Shown piece after piece: positions 1 to 7,565 of a stretch of DNA of 15,878 nucleotides. A program made the position numbers and the translations under genes. Below the pieces are notes generated by a model, which made no database searches, was not told the origin of the DNA, and saw only the letters and a program-made list of their open reading frames with translations. Within the stretch, counting starts at the first letter, position 1; each line of letters begins with the position of its first letter. Source of the stretch: an uncultured Pseudomonadota bacterium (GTDB lineage Bacteria > Pseudomonadota > Gammaproteobacteria > Burkholderiales > SCOH01); assembly GCA_937863215.1 (NCBI GenBank), contig CALMFQ010000656.1:1-15878 (forward strand), read 5' to 3'.

Positions 1-1051
1 CGCTACCATCGGCTGGCTGCAGCATCTGCAGATTGGCCGCTACCTTTACCGCCGCACCGCTGCCGGCAAGGCTGACAGCGGGTATGCCAAAACCGTTGGC
101 GACGATCCGGCCGTGCAGGCTGGTGCCGCAATAGCAGCGAGCGTGGGCCAGCAGTGCGACGATGTCCCAAATGTTGAGCGATTCAAACAAATGCACGGCG
201 ATGCCCGCCAGATGTGCCGCGAGGCGCCGGTAGGGCTGCAGCTCGTCGTGCCACGGTGCCGCGCCGACGCGAAAAAACACCAAGGCCAACCGGTGTTGTC
301 GCGCTGCCGGCCTCAATTGTGCGGCGATGGTCGCCAGCGTTTGGTCGTCAGCCAATTCGCTGGCAAACTGGATCGCGAGATAGCCATTAGGGCATGCCTT
401 CCGGACATTGGCGACTTCGCCTTGCCGGCCACAGGTTACAACCGCTGGCCGGAATAATTGTGGCAACAGTGCGGCGCAGTCCGGCTGCAGCTCGCTGGCA
501 ATGCCGGCAGCCGCCAACGTTGCCAGGGTTTGTTGCTCGCGCACACCGATATGTTCCGCTTGACTCAAGCGCTGCAGCACTTCGGCCCGGCACGACACGG
601 GTAGGGTAGTGAGGCCGGCTCCGCCGATGCCGTTGTAAATGAAGTGGCGTGGCTGGCGGAACCAGCGCTTGTCGGCCAGATAGCCGCATTGCTGCGGCAG
701 CCTGGTTTGCTGCTGTGCCCAGCGCAGCCCGGCCGCGGGGTCGGTGTCGTAACGCGCGATGCTGGCGGCGGCATTGGCTGGCGTCTGCAGCATGATTGCG
801 GCCTGATACAGATCGCAGTCGAGCAGTTCGCCGCCGACGTGGATCAGATCGGCGGGCTGGTCGCCCCAATTGCGGGCGATGTCGGCGATTGCCTGTACCC
901 GGTGTCCGCCGAAGCGGCGCAGATCGCGCTGCATCAACCCCGCAAATACCGGCTGGCGTTCGGGCAGCAGTGCGGCAACAATATGCGGGAACAGCAGATC
1001 GCCGAGGTTGTGGCGGTCGAATGCGCCGAACAGGATCAGCGGCGGTTTCAT
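1..1051 (-). CDS. Polysaccharide pyruvyl transferase family protein (partial, C-terminus outside window)
   Basis: Reading the minus strand from the ATG at 1051 gives 350 codons without a stop to the window edge, so the C-terminus is missing. The N-terminus has a hydrophobic beta strand followed by an NLGD motif (residues 15-18), and there is an HVGGELL stretch at 71-77. Residues 308-328 carry a CGTSLHGR segment with His313, followed by a small-residue-rich turn and strand. This arrangement (NxGD near the start, GGxxL, then S-x-H-GR near the C-terminus) is typical of the polysaccharide pyruvyl transferase (CsaB/WcaK-like) family, which transfers pyruvate from PEP to glycans at the cell surface. 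The exact acceptor cannot be told, and some family members act on other substrates. No clear Shine-Dalgarno precedes the ATG, and no in-frame upstream ATG was seen. It follows the CBS gene's terminator, so it is probably a separate unit. Confidence 0.75.
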   Translation of the reverse strand, partial: MKPPLILFGAFDRHNLGDLLFPHIVAALLPERQPVFAGLMQRDLRRFGGHRVQAIADIARNWGDQPADLIHVGGELLDCDLYQAAIMLQTPANAAASIARYDTDPAAGLRWAQQQTRLPQQCGYLADKRWFRQPRHFIYNGIGGAGLTTLPVSCRAEVLQRLSQAEHIGVREQQTLATLAAAGIASELQPDCAALLPQLFRPAVVTCGRQGEVANVRKACPNGYLAIQFASELADDQTLATIAAQLRPAARQHRLALVFFRVGAAPWHDELQPYRRLAAHLAGIAVHLFESLNIWDIVALLAHARCYCGTSLHGRIVANGFGIPAVSLAGSGAAVKVAANLQMLQPADGS

Positions 1052-1086
1052 CGGCGGCTGGTGGCGGGGCGATGGTCGGAATGCAA

Positions 1087-1112
1087 ACGGCCCTCGTCAG
1101 TGCGAGGGCCGT
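1087..1112 (-). terminator. Hairpin terminator after the CBS-domain gene
   Basis: A perfect 10-bp GC-rich inverted repeat (ACGGCCCTCG with a 6-nt loop) lies 22 nt beyond the CBS gene stop. On the minus strand it is followed by only a short T run (TTTGCATT), so it may be a weak intrinsic terminator. It separates this gene from the pyruvyl transferase-family gene. Confidence 0.6.
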
Positions 1113-1134
1113 CATGCCGTTAAGCTGTGTCGAT

Positions 1135-1734
1135 TCAGGCGACCTTGACGTGCAACAGCACTTTTTCCAGCTCGGCAAAACTGCGGGCGTGGCCCATCGG
1201 GTCCAGCTCCAGCCCGAGCTGGCGGGCGATTTCCGCTGCCGAGAAAATGCCACGGATTTTCGGTTCGCCATATTCGACGGTCGATACCAGCACATGCTGC
1301 AGCCCCAAGCCTTTCAGCGTGTGGATCAGATCGCCGATGCTGCTCTGCAGTACATCCTGCAGCGACAGGCTGCGCAGGCTGCTGGTCGGGTGCATGATGT
1401 CGGCGATGCGGACTTCTTCGCGTTTTACCCGGTTGCGTTCGATGTATTCGATCGCATGTTCGCCAAGGATGTCGTTGGCGGTAATCAGCCCATGCAGCCG
1501 GTTGTCGTCATCCAGTACCAGCAGCATGCGCACGCCGACGGTCTTCATCTTGTCGAGCGCTTTGTCCAGCGATGCCTGCTGGGTAACCGTAGCGGCCGGC
1601 ACCAGACGGAAATCGGTCATGACCGCCAAGGCGGGGTGATCCAGGGTCAGATTGTCGTAGCCTCTGTCGGTTTTGGCGCATTCCGATGCCGGATCGATCG
1701 GGTTGAACTTGAGGGTACGATAGTGTGCATTCAT
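1135..1734 (-). CDS. CBS domain-containing protein (tandem CBS pair)
   Basis: The 199-residue protein has two CBS repeats, roughly residues 38-95 and 108-175. The first contains a VRMLLVLDDDNRLHGLIT segment, the usual strand and turn of a CBS motif, and ends in a TANDIL helix. The second contains QHVLVSTVEYGEPKIRGIFSA followed by an AAEIAR helix. CBS pairs bind adenine nucleotides or related ligands and usually regulate attached or partner proteins. No catalytic domain is attached here, so it is a stand-alone regulatory or ligand-sensing module of unknown partner. The start is supported by a near-perfect Shine-Dalgarno (AAAGGAGG, 4 nt upstream). It has its own promoter-like sequence and a downstream hairpin, so it appears monocistronic. 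It is probably cytoplasmic, with no signal peptide or membrane segment. Confidence 0.88.
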   Translation of the reverse strand: MNAHYRTLKFNPIDPASECAKTDRGYDNLTLDHPALAVMTDFRLVPAATVTQQASLDKALDKMKTVGVRMLLVLDDDNRLHGLITANDILGEHAIEYIERNRVKREEVRIADIMHPTSSLRSLSLQDVLQSSIGDLIHTLKGLGLQHVLVSTVEYGEPKIRGIFSAAEIARQLGLELDPMGHARSFAELEKVLLHVKVA

Positions 1735-1769
1735 GTTGCCTCCTTTGAGCGCGTCGCGGTTTTAATTTC

Positions 1770-1797
1770 AGTCTAGGCGACGCCGCAATTGCCGCAA
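1770..1797 (-). promoter_or_regulatory. Sigma-70-like promoter of the CBS gene
   Basis: On the minus strand TTGCGG (1797-1792) and TAGACT (1775-1770) are separated by 16 nt. The predicted transcript would start about 30 nt before the ATG at 1734. The -35 box begins directly beside the ftsK terminator, as expected for a new transcription unit. The same TAGACT/TAGAAT-type -10 recurs at other candidate promoters in this window. Confidence 0.45.
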
Positions 1798-1802
1798 GCA
1801 AC

Positions 1803-1825
1803 AAAAAGGGCGCTGGTGCGCCCTT
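1803..1825 (-). terminator. Rho-independent terminator of ftsK
   Basis: On the minus strand an 8-bp stem (AAGGGCGC pairing with GCGCCCTT) with a 4-nt ACCA loop is followed by a T-rich tract (TTTTTGTTG, counting the stem's last Ts). It lies 25 nt after the ftsK stop codon. Stem, loop and T tract match a classic intrinsic terminator. Confidence 0.85.
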
Positions 1826-1850
1826 GTTTGCAATGCACTGATTTACCTTG

Positions 1851-4196
1851 CTATTCTTCCCGGTTCGGCGCCAGTACCGTGCGATTGCCATTGGATTCCA
1901 TCGGCGATACCAGTCCGGCCGCTTCCATCTGCTCGATCAGCCGTGCCGCACGGTTGTAGCCGATGCGCAGGTGCCGTTGCACTGCCGAAATCGATGCGCG
2001 GCGGGTTTTCAGCACGATGGCCACCGCTTCGTCGTACAGCGGGTCGGCTTCGGCATCGCCGCCGGCTCCGAATTCGCCGCCGCCACTGCCGCCATCTTCC
2101 AGCGTTGCACCGCCGGTGAGGATGCCGTCGATATAATCGGGTTCGCCGGTGGATTTGAGAAAGTTGACTACCTTGTGCACTTCTTCATCGGCAACAAACG
2201 CGCCGTGCACCCGTTGCGGATAGCCGGTGCCGGGTGGCAGGAACAACATGTCGCCCTGACCCAGCAGCGACTCGGCACCCATCTGGTCGAGAATGGTGCG
2301 CGAGTCGATTTTCGACGACACCTGGAACGCCATGCGGGTCGGGATATTGGCCTTGATCAGGCCGGTAATCACATCCACCGACGGCCGTTGTGTCGCCAGG
2401 ATCAGGTGAATACCGGCGGCACGGGCTTTCTGCGCCAGACGGGCGATCAGTTCTTCGATCTTCTTGCCGGCGACCATCATCAGGTCGGCGAATTCGTCCA
2501 CCACCACGACGATGAATGGCAATACATCGAGCGGTTCCGGATCGTCCGGCGTCAGCGAGAATGGGTTGGTCAGCTTTTTGCCGGCTTTTTCCGCTTCCTT
2601 CAGCTTCTGGTTGTAGCCGGCGATATTGCGCACGCCCATTGCCGACATCAGCTTGTAGCGTTTTTCCATCTCTGCCACACACCAATTGAGCGCATTGGCG
2701 GCCAGTTTCATGTCGGTAACCACCGGTGCCAGCAGGTGCGGAATGCCTTCGTACACCGACAGCTCGAGCATTTTCGGGTCAACCATGATGAAACGCACAT
2801 CATGCGGCGACGATTTGTACAGCAGCGACAGGATCATGGTGTTGACGCCGACCGACTTGCCCGAGCCGGTGGTGCCGGCCACCAGCAGGTGCGGCATCTT
2901 GCCCAGATCGGCCACCACCGGCTTGCCGGCGATGTCCTTGCCCAGCGCCACGGTCAGGTGCGATGCCATCTGTGCGTACGGTTCGGACGAGAGGATTTCC
3001 GACAGGCGCACGATCTGCCGCTTCGGATTTGGCAGCTCGAGGCCCATATAGGTCTTGCCGGGAATGGTTTCGACCACGCGGATCGATACCAGGCCCAGCG
3101 CACGCGCCAAGTCTTTCATCAGATTGACGATCTGCGCGCCTTTCACGCCGACAGCCGGATCGATCTCGTAGCGGGTGATCACCGGGCCGGGGTAGGCGGC
3201 GACGATTTTGACTTCGACGCCGAAGTCGGCCAGCTTGCGCTCGATCAGGCGCGAGGTGTATTCCAGCGTTTCGTGGGTAACGGTTTCCTGCAGCACGCCC
3301 GGCGGCTCCAGCAATGTCACCGATGGTAGCGAGCCGGAAGCTGTCGACACCGGCAGCGGCAGATCGTCGAACAGCGGCTTCTGGATTTCCTTGCGCTGCT
3401 CCTGCTCGATGGCCTTTTCCACCTTTTTCGCCACCGGCACTTCCAGTTGCGGCGGTTCGATATGGATCGGCTCGGCCACTTCCTGTTTCTTCTTCTCGAC
3501 CTTGACCTTCTCTTCGCGTTCGACCTTGGCTACCGCGCCAATTTTGCGATCCTGCCACGCCTCGTAGCTGTGAACGGTCCAGAAATATGCCTTTTCCAGC
3601 CAGGTGCCGAGCGATTCCATCACTTGCAGCCAGGAAATGCCGCTGAATACCGAAAAGCCGACTGCCATCATCGCCAGCATGATCAGCGTTGCGCCGGAGA
3701 AGCCGATCACCCGGTACAGCCAATCGCCGACAACGGCGCCGAGCATGCCACCCGGCGCCAGCGGCAACGGCGCTTTCATGCTGTACATGCGTAACGACTC
3801 CAGGCCGCAGCTGGCAAGCAGCAGCAGCATGAAGCCGCTGACCCTGATGAACGCTACCGGCTTGTTGGTGGCTTCGACCCGATCGATACGCTTGTAGCCC
3901 CACCAGATCGCGGTGATGCAGAACACTACCCACCACCAGGCGGAAAAACCGAAGATGTACAGCAACAGATCGGATACCCATGCGCCCAGCTCGCCGCCAC
4001 GGTTCTGCATCTGCGGTTTGGTGGCGCTGTGCGACCAGCCAGGGTCGGCCGGGTGATACGACAGCAGGATCAAAACCAGATAAATCGCTGCGACTACCAG
4101 CACCAGCCACCACGATTCGCGCAGCAAACTGGCGATGTGCGGTGGCAGCGGTGAGCGCTGATTCGGGACTGCTTGGGCTTTTTTGAAGAAATTCAT
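1851..4196 (-). CDS. ftsK: DNA translocase FtsK
   Basis: FtsK is a septum-anchored ATPase that pumps chromosome ends and activates XerCD recombination at dif during division. The 781-residue protein has about four N-terminal membrane segments (roughly 29-46, 74-100, 116-131, 150-185). A short charged, Lys/Glu-rich linker follows (about 220-275). The motor has a Walker A GTTGSGKS (441-448) and a Walker B hydrophobic strand ending in DE (567-568). The C-terminal winged-helix gamma domain (about 717-781), with RASISAVQRHLRIGYNRA, is the part that recognises KOPS and contacts XerD. A Gly-rich hinge (about 694-713) joins motor and gamma. The linker is short compared with E. coli FtsK (about 1,330 residues) but normal for this shorter form. 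The ATG at 4196 has no convincing Shine-Dalgarno; a perfect TATAAT lies upstream. A strong terminator follows, so it is probably transcribed alone. Confidence 0.97.
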   Translation of the reverse strand: MNFFKKAQAVPNQRSPLPPHIASLLRESWWLVLVVAAIYLVLILLSYHPADPGWSHSATKPQMQNRGGELGAWVSDLLLYIFGFSAWWWVVFCITAIWWGYKRIDRVEATNKPVAFIRVSGFMLLLLASCGLESLRMYSMKAPLPLAPGGMLGAVVGDWLYRVIGFSGATLIMLAMMAVGFSVFSGISWLQVMESLGTWLEKAYFWTVHSYEAWQDRKIGAVAKVEREEKVKVEKKKQEVAEPIHIEPPQLEVPVAKKVEKAIEQEQRKEIQKPLFDDLPLPVSTASGSLPSVTLLEPPGVLQETVTHETLEYTSRLIERKLADFGVEVKIVAAYPGPVITRYEIDPAVGVKGAQIVNLMKDLARALGLVSIRVVETIPGKTYMGLELPNPKRQIVRLSEILSSEPYAQMASHLTVALGKDIAGKPVVADLGKMPHLLVAGTTGSGKSVGVNTMILSLLYKSSPHDVRFIMVDPKMLELSVYEGIPHLLAPVVTDMKLAANALNWCVAEMEKRYKLMSAMGVRNIAGYNQKLKEAEKAGKKLTNPFSLTPDDPEPLDVLPFIVVVVDEFADLMMVAGKKIEELIARLAQKARAAGIHLILATQRPSVDVITGLIKANIPTRMAFQVSSKIDSRTILDQMGAESLLGQGDMLFLPPGTGYPQRVHGAFVADEEVHKVVNFLKSTGEPDYIDGILTGGATLEDGGSGGGEFGAGGDAEADPLYDEAVAIVLKTRRASISAVQRHLRIGYNRAARLIEQMEAAGLVSPMESNGNRTVLAPNREE

Positions 4197-4231
4197 ATGG
4201 ATACCGCACCAACTAAAAGCATTTTGTGATG

Positions 4232-4237
4232 ATTATA
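4232..4237 (-). promoter_or_regulatory. Candidate -10 box (TATAAT) for ftsK
   Basis: A perfect TATAAT on the minus strand lies 35 nt before the ftsK ATG, in the 135-nt gap after the acyltransferase gene. No good -35 hexamer was found at 16-18 nt: the nearest TTTGCC lies 20 nt upstream. The call rests on the -10 box and its position only. Confidence 0.35.
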
Positions 4238-4331
4238 GCTGTTAACGGCTGCGGCGGGGCAAAGCTTGAGCCCGACGTGAATGAGGAAATTCCTGCGCTA
4301 TGCAGCGGGCGTCCTGCTGCGCTGCGCCAGC

Positions 4332-5081
4332 CTATTCCAGATACTGTTTTTGCCAGCCCAGATACAGGCGGTAGACGTGCTGGCTGTAGCTGTCCTTGTC
4401 GGCGAACTGGTGTGGATCGATGGCGTCGAAGACGTAATAATTGGCACGGTTGTTGCGCGCGGTGACAAAATGCCACAGCTTGTGCAGCAGCGTTTGCGGA
4501 TCGCGCCACTCGAACTCTTCCTGCGCTTCGTAGTGGATGAACAGCGGCAGGATCGGTATCCCGGTAGCCAGGCTGGCCTCAAAGGCGCCATAGCGGAACA
4601 GCGTGAACAAGCGTCGCCCCTTGCAGCCGCCTTCCGGGTAGAGTGCAATGCTTTTGCCCTGCTGCAGCGCGTCGATAATCGATTGCAGCGCGGCCTTGCG
4701 CGAATCGGCCGATTCGCGCTGTACGAACAGGGTGCCGCAGGCGGCGGCAATGCGGCCGACAAACCACCAGTCCCGAACCTCGATCTTGGCCAGCGAGGTG
4801 ACCGGAAACAGCGCTGGCACGCCGACGTCTTCGAACGCCGATGGATGGTTGGCGATCAGAATGTATTGTTGCGGCAGCCGCAGGGCATTTTTCTGGTGCA
4901 GGCGCAGGTCAACGTTGACCGCTCGCACAAACACCCGGCACCAGGCATGGAACAACGGTGGATAGAATTTCTGCAGCAGTATCCGCGGTAGCAGTGCCAG
5001 TGCCAGCATCAGCAGGGTGAACAGCAGCAGGTCGATCCAGCCGGCGATTATGCGCAGCCAGCGCGCCAGAAACAGCAGCAT
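4332..5081 (-). CDS. PlsC-type lysophospholipid acyltransferase
   Basis: The 249-residue protein belongs to the PlsC/LPLAT family, which moves fatty acyl groups onto lysophosphatidic acid or related lipids at the inner membrane. A hydrophobic N-terminal segment (about 11-36) likely anchors it. Motif I is NHPSAFED (His79), motif II GTLFVQRE (116-123), motif III YPEGG (148-152) and motif IV IPILPL (175-180). Motif I reads HX4E rather than the usual HX4D, with an Asp one place later. Motif III YPEGG replaces the common FPEGT. The exact acceptor lipid cannot be told: a second copy of plsC, an ornithine-lipid enzyme or another LPLAT are all possible. The start is backed by a Shine-Dalgarno GGGAGG, 6 nt upstream. 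It sits 64 nt after motC and could be cotranscribed with the flagellar cluster. Confidence 0.85.
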   Translation of the reverse strand: MLLFLARWLRIIAGWIDLLLFTLLMLALALLPRILLQKFYPPLFHAWCRVFVRAVNVDLRLHQKNALRLPQQYILIANHPSAFEDVGVPALFPVTSLAKIEVRDWWFVGRIAAACGTLFVQRESADSRKAALQSIIDALQQGKSIALYPEGGCKGRRLFTLFRYGAFEASLATGIPILPLFIHYEAQEEFEWRDPQTLLHKLWHFVTARNNRANYYVFDAIDPHQFADKDSYSQHVYRLYLGWQKQYLE

Positions 5082-5145
5082 GCAACGCCTCCCGTCGATT
5101 TGTTCCTGATATGCAATATAGGCGACGGTGGGCGGTGACGAAGTG

Positions 5146-5895
5146 TCAGGCGAGGAATCCCTGCAGGCGCGATTCGATGATGCGCGGGTTTTCGCCGTTG
5201 CCGATGGCGGCCAGTCCTTCGACGAACATGGCTTTCAGCGTTACCTGATGCTCAATGTGCGCTTTCAGCTTGTTGGCGATCGGCAGGAACAGCAGGTTGG
5301 CGCTACCGACACCGTAAATGGTGGCGACGAAAGCGACGGCAATGCCGCCGCCGAGCTTGGACGGATCGGACAGATTTTCCATTACGTGAATCAGTCCCAG
5401 TACCGCGCCGAGAATGCCGATGGTCGGGGCATAGCCACCGGCGGCGTCCCAGATTTTGGCGGAACGGCGCAGGCGCTCTTCGTAAATGTCGATTTCCAGC
5501 TCCAGCGCGGTACGCAGCGCGCCCGGCTCGGTGCCGTCAACCAGCATTTGCACGCCTTTTTTCATGAATGGGTCGCGTAGCCCGCCCAGCTGCGCTTCCA
5601 GCGACAGCAGCCCGCCTTTGCGCGACGAGTGGCTCCATTCGATCAGGGTGCGGATCAGCTGGCGCGGTTCGTAGGCCGGCGGCAGGAAAACCCATTTGGC
5701 CAGTTTCACGCCCTCGATGAAAACGTGGGCGCTGCACTGCAGCATCACCGCACCGATGGTGCCGCCAAAAACGATCAGGAATGCCGTGAGCTGCAGCAGC
5801 GAGGCGATATGGCCGCCTTCCAGCGCCTGTCCGCCGAGGATGGCGGTGATTGCGAGGAGGATGCCGATCAGGCTGATGATGTCGAATTTTTGCAT
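5146..5895 (-). CDS. motC: Flagellar motor stator protein MotC (MotA family)
   Basis: MotA-family subunits form the pentameric ring of the stator that uses ion flow to drive flagellar rotation. This 249-residue protein has four membrane segments (about 4-22, 32-50, 152-171, 184-206) and a large cytoplasmic loop between the second and third. The N-terminal ILGGQALEGGH is typical of the MotC/PomA-like branch. The third segment has YAPTIGILGAVLGLI, with the conserved Pro157; Pro205 lies near the fourth. The loop carries R92 and E100, in the region where MotA uses charged residues to contact FliG. The ATG at 5895 was chosen because the hydrophobic segment follows directly, as in relatives; a TTG at 5934 would add 13 residues. 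It is 54 nt downstream of fliA. No motD/motB gene follows, so the B subunit must be encoded elsewhere. Confidence 0.9.
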   Translation of the reverse strand: MQKFDIISLIGILLAITAILGGQALEGGHIASLLQLTAFLIVFGGTIGAVMLQCSAHVFIEGVKLAKWVFLPPAYEPRQLIRTLIEWSHSSRKGGLLSLEAQLGGLRDPFMKKGVQMLVDGTEPGALRTALELEIDIYEERLRRSAKIWDAAGGYAPTIGILGAVLGLIHVMENLSDPSKLGGGIAVAFVATIYGVGSANLLFLPIANKLKAHIEHQVTLKAMFVEGLAAIGNGENPRIIESRLQGFLA

Positions 5896-5949
5896 GGGCG
5901 CTATCGGAAGTCCCTGGTTGCGGATTGCTGCCAACGCGGCGGGTTCTGC

Positions 5950-6666
5950 TTACTTTAGCCAATCTTTCAGCTTGGTGCGCAGTCGCGCGACGGCCTGACT
6001 GTGTAGCTGGCACACGCGCGATTCGGAAACGCCGAGCACTTCGCCGATTTCCTTCAGATTCAGTTCTTCGTCGTAATATAACGCCATCACCAGTTTCTCC
6101 CGCTCCGGCAGCGTGTCGATGGCGCCGACCAGCCCGATGTGAAAGCCGCGGTCGTCGACAATATCGATCGGATTGGAGCCATGGTCGGCTTTCAGCGCAT
6201 CGAGCTGATCGTTGTCGCCGTCGTCGCCATTGTCTTCGTAATGAATCAGCTGATAGCCACGTGCGTCGTCCAGCATCTGCTGGTAGTCGGCCAGCGGCAG
6301 GCCCATTTCGCGGGCGATGTCCTGCTCGGTCGGTGCGTGGCCAAGCCGGTGTTCCAGTTTGTGGATAGTATTTTCGATATTGCGCAGATTCTTGCGGCTG
6401 CTGCGCGGCATCCAGTCGGCGTCGCGCAGTTCGTCGAGCATCGCGCCGCGTACCCGTTGCGTCGCATAGGTTTCAAACTGCGCGCCCTGGCTGGCATCGA
6501 AATTGTAGGCGGCTTCCATCAGGCCGATCATCCCGGCCTGGATCAGGTCGTTGACGTCGACGCTGGCCGGCACCCGGGTCATGAAATGGTAGGCGATGCG
6601 CTTGACCAGCGGCGCGAACTGCCGGATGCGATCTTCGGGAGTAATACCGATATCGGGTTTATACAT
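5950..6666 (-). CDS. fliA: Flagellar sigma factor FliA (sigma-28)
   Basis: FliA directs RNA polymerase to late flagellar and chemotaxis promoters and is held in check by FlgM until the hook is complete. The 238-residue length is normal. Region 2 spans about residues 15-90, with the DLIQAGMIGLMEA core (40-52) and a FETYATQRVRGAMLDELR helix (64-81) followed by DWMPR. Region 3 covers about 92-135. Region 4 (about 183-236) has LPEREKLVMALYY and a helix-turn-helix, LKEIGEVLGVSESRVCQL. The linker at about 142-166 is unusually acidic (Asp-rich). The ATG at 6666 starts 14 nt after the flhG stop. No strong Shine-Dalgarno is seen, so translation may depend on flhG. No promoter of its own was found. Confidence 0.96.
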   Translation of the reverse strand: MYKPDIGITPEDRIRQFAPLVKRIAYHFMTRVPASVDVNDLIQAGMIGLMEAAYNFDASQGAQFETYATQRVRGAMLDELRDADWMPRSSRKNLRNIENTIHKLEHRLGHAPTEQDIAREMGLPLADYQQMLDDARGYQLIHYEDNGDDGDNDQLDALKADHGSNPIDIVDDRGFHIGLVGAIDTLPEREKLVMALYYDEELNLKEIGEVLGVSESRVCQLHSQAVARLRTKLKDWLK

Positions 6667-6680
6667 GAGTGCCGCTGGAT

Positions 6681-7565
6681 TCAGTGATTCATGCCTTCGG
6701 CCAGGGCACGGCTGCTCTGGATCAGGCGGTGGACAAAGCTGGTCGGTGTGGTCAACATGCCTGCCGGTTGCGGCCAGGTTTCCATTGCCGCCGCCAGCTG
6801 CACGAAGGCGCAGCTCGAATCGGCATCGGGGAAGGCGCTTACCACTGGCTGCAGCAGACGGTTGGCGCGCGCCAGCCGGTCGTCTTCGGGAACGAAACCG
6901 ATCAGCCGCAACGAGACGTCGATATAGCGTCCGGCCACTTCGACCAGGCGCCGGAACAGTGCCTGCGCTTCGCTCAGGCTGTTGACGCGGCTGATCAGCA
7001 CACGGAAGCGGTGCTGCCCGTATTCGCGGTGCAGCAGCTTGATGATGGTGTAGGCATCGGTGATCGATTCGGCACGGTTGCTGATCACCACGACGTTTTC
7101 CTCGGCGGCCAGGTTCAGACTGGGAAGCGGGTTGGTCGCAGCCGAACGGGCATCCACCAGTATCAGGTCAACGGTCGAGGTCAGCTGGCTGAATTCGAAC
7201 GCGAGCCGGTCTTCTTCATAGGCGTTGAGCTTGGCCAGGCTTTCCGGGCTGGCCGATATCTGCATCAGCTCGCCGCCACCGGGCAGGCCCTGCAACGCTT
7301 TTGCCAGCGGCAGACGCTGGCGCAGCACTTGTTCCAGATCGATGCCGCCACGCAGGCCGCAACGGGTGGCAATATTGTGCGTGCCGATGTGCTCGTCGAG
7401 CACCAGTACGTGCTTGCCCTGATCGGCCATGGCCCGCGCCAGATTGATTACCACGCTGGTGGTGCCGGTGCCGCCGCGTCCGCCGTTGAAGCAGATGCTG
7501 CGGGTGCGGTCACGCGCAATCAGCTTGCGCAGCCCGGCGGCCTGATCTGCCTGCCAGTCAGCCAT
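6681..7565 (-). CDS. flhG: Flagellar number regulator FlhG/FleN-like, with degenerate ATPase site
   Basis: FlhG is a MinD-type ATPase that limits flagellar number and stimulates the FlhF GTPase. The 294-residue product starts with DQAAGLR (7-13), the FlhF-activating DQAxxLR motif, and has the expected length and a possible amphipathic C-terminal helix (about 275-290). The ATP site is abnormal. The deviant Walker A, normally KGGxGKT, reads RGGTGTT (30-36), so both the signature Lys and the P-loop Lys are replaced. The switch I DxDxG motif reads DEHIG (57-61), and the Walker B DxxxG-type motif reads DARSA (138-142). It starts 8 nt inside flhF, with GGAGG 5 nt upstream, and is followed by fliA after 14 nt. 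The position between flhF and fliA, plus DQAxxLR, supports the name. Loss of ATPase activity is inferred, not shown. Confidence 0.92.
   Translation of the reverse strand: MADWQADQAAGLRKLIARDRTRSICFNGGRGGTGTTSVVINLARAMADQGKHVLVLDEHIGTHNIATRCGLRGGIDLEQVLRQRLPLAKALQGLPGGGELMQISASPESLAKLNAYEEDRLAFEFSQLTSTVDLILVDARSAATNPLPSLNLAAEENVVVISNRAESITDAYTIIKLLHREYGQHRFRVLISRVNSLSEAQALFRRLVEVAGRYIDVSLRLIGFVPEDDRLARANRLLQPVVSAFPDADSSCAFVQLAAAMETWPQPAGMLTTPTSFVHRLIQSSRALAEGMNH

Noticed and set aside
387..1295. Long minus-strand frame of 302 codons overlapping the pyruvyl transferase and CBS genes
   Set aside because: It is Arg/Pro/Ala-rich with no recognised motif and overlaps two genes with clear family features. 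It is a GC-rich shadow frame.
1848..3329. Long plus-strand open frame of 493 codons antisense to ftsK
   Set aside because: It is His/Gln/Arg-rich, a typical antisense shadow of a GC-rich gene, with no recognised domain, while ftsK on the other strand has every expected motif.
4238..4331. Terminator between the acyltransferase gene and ftsK
   Set aside because: Only short imperfect stems (GCAGC/GCTGC, GGGC/GCCC) with large loops and no T tract were found.
5896..5934. TTG start at 5934 for motC, giving 262 residues
   Set aside because: It adds 13 residues not expected for the family. The ATG at 5895 places the first membrane segment where MotC-like proteins have it.
5926..5962. Sigma-28-like promoter before motC (TAAAGTAA then GCCGCGTT on the minus strand)
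   Set aside because: The spacer is two bases short of the usual TAAA-N15-GCCGATAA, the -10 is a poor match, and the TAAAGTAA is simply the last codons and stop of fliA.
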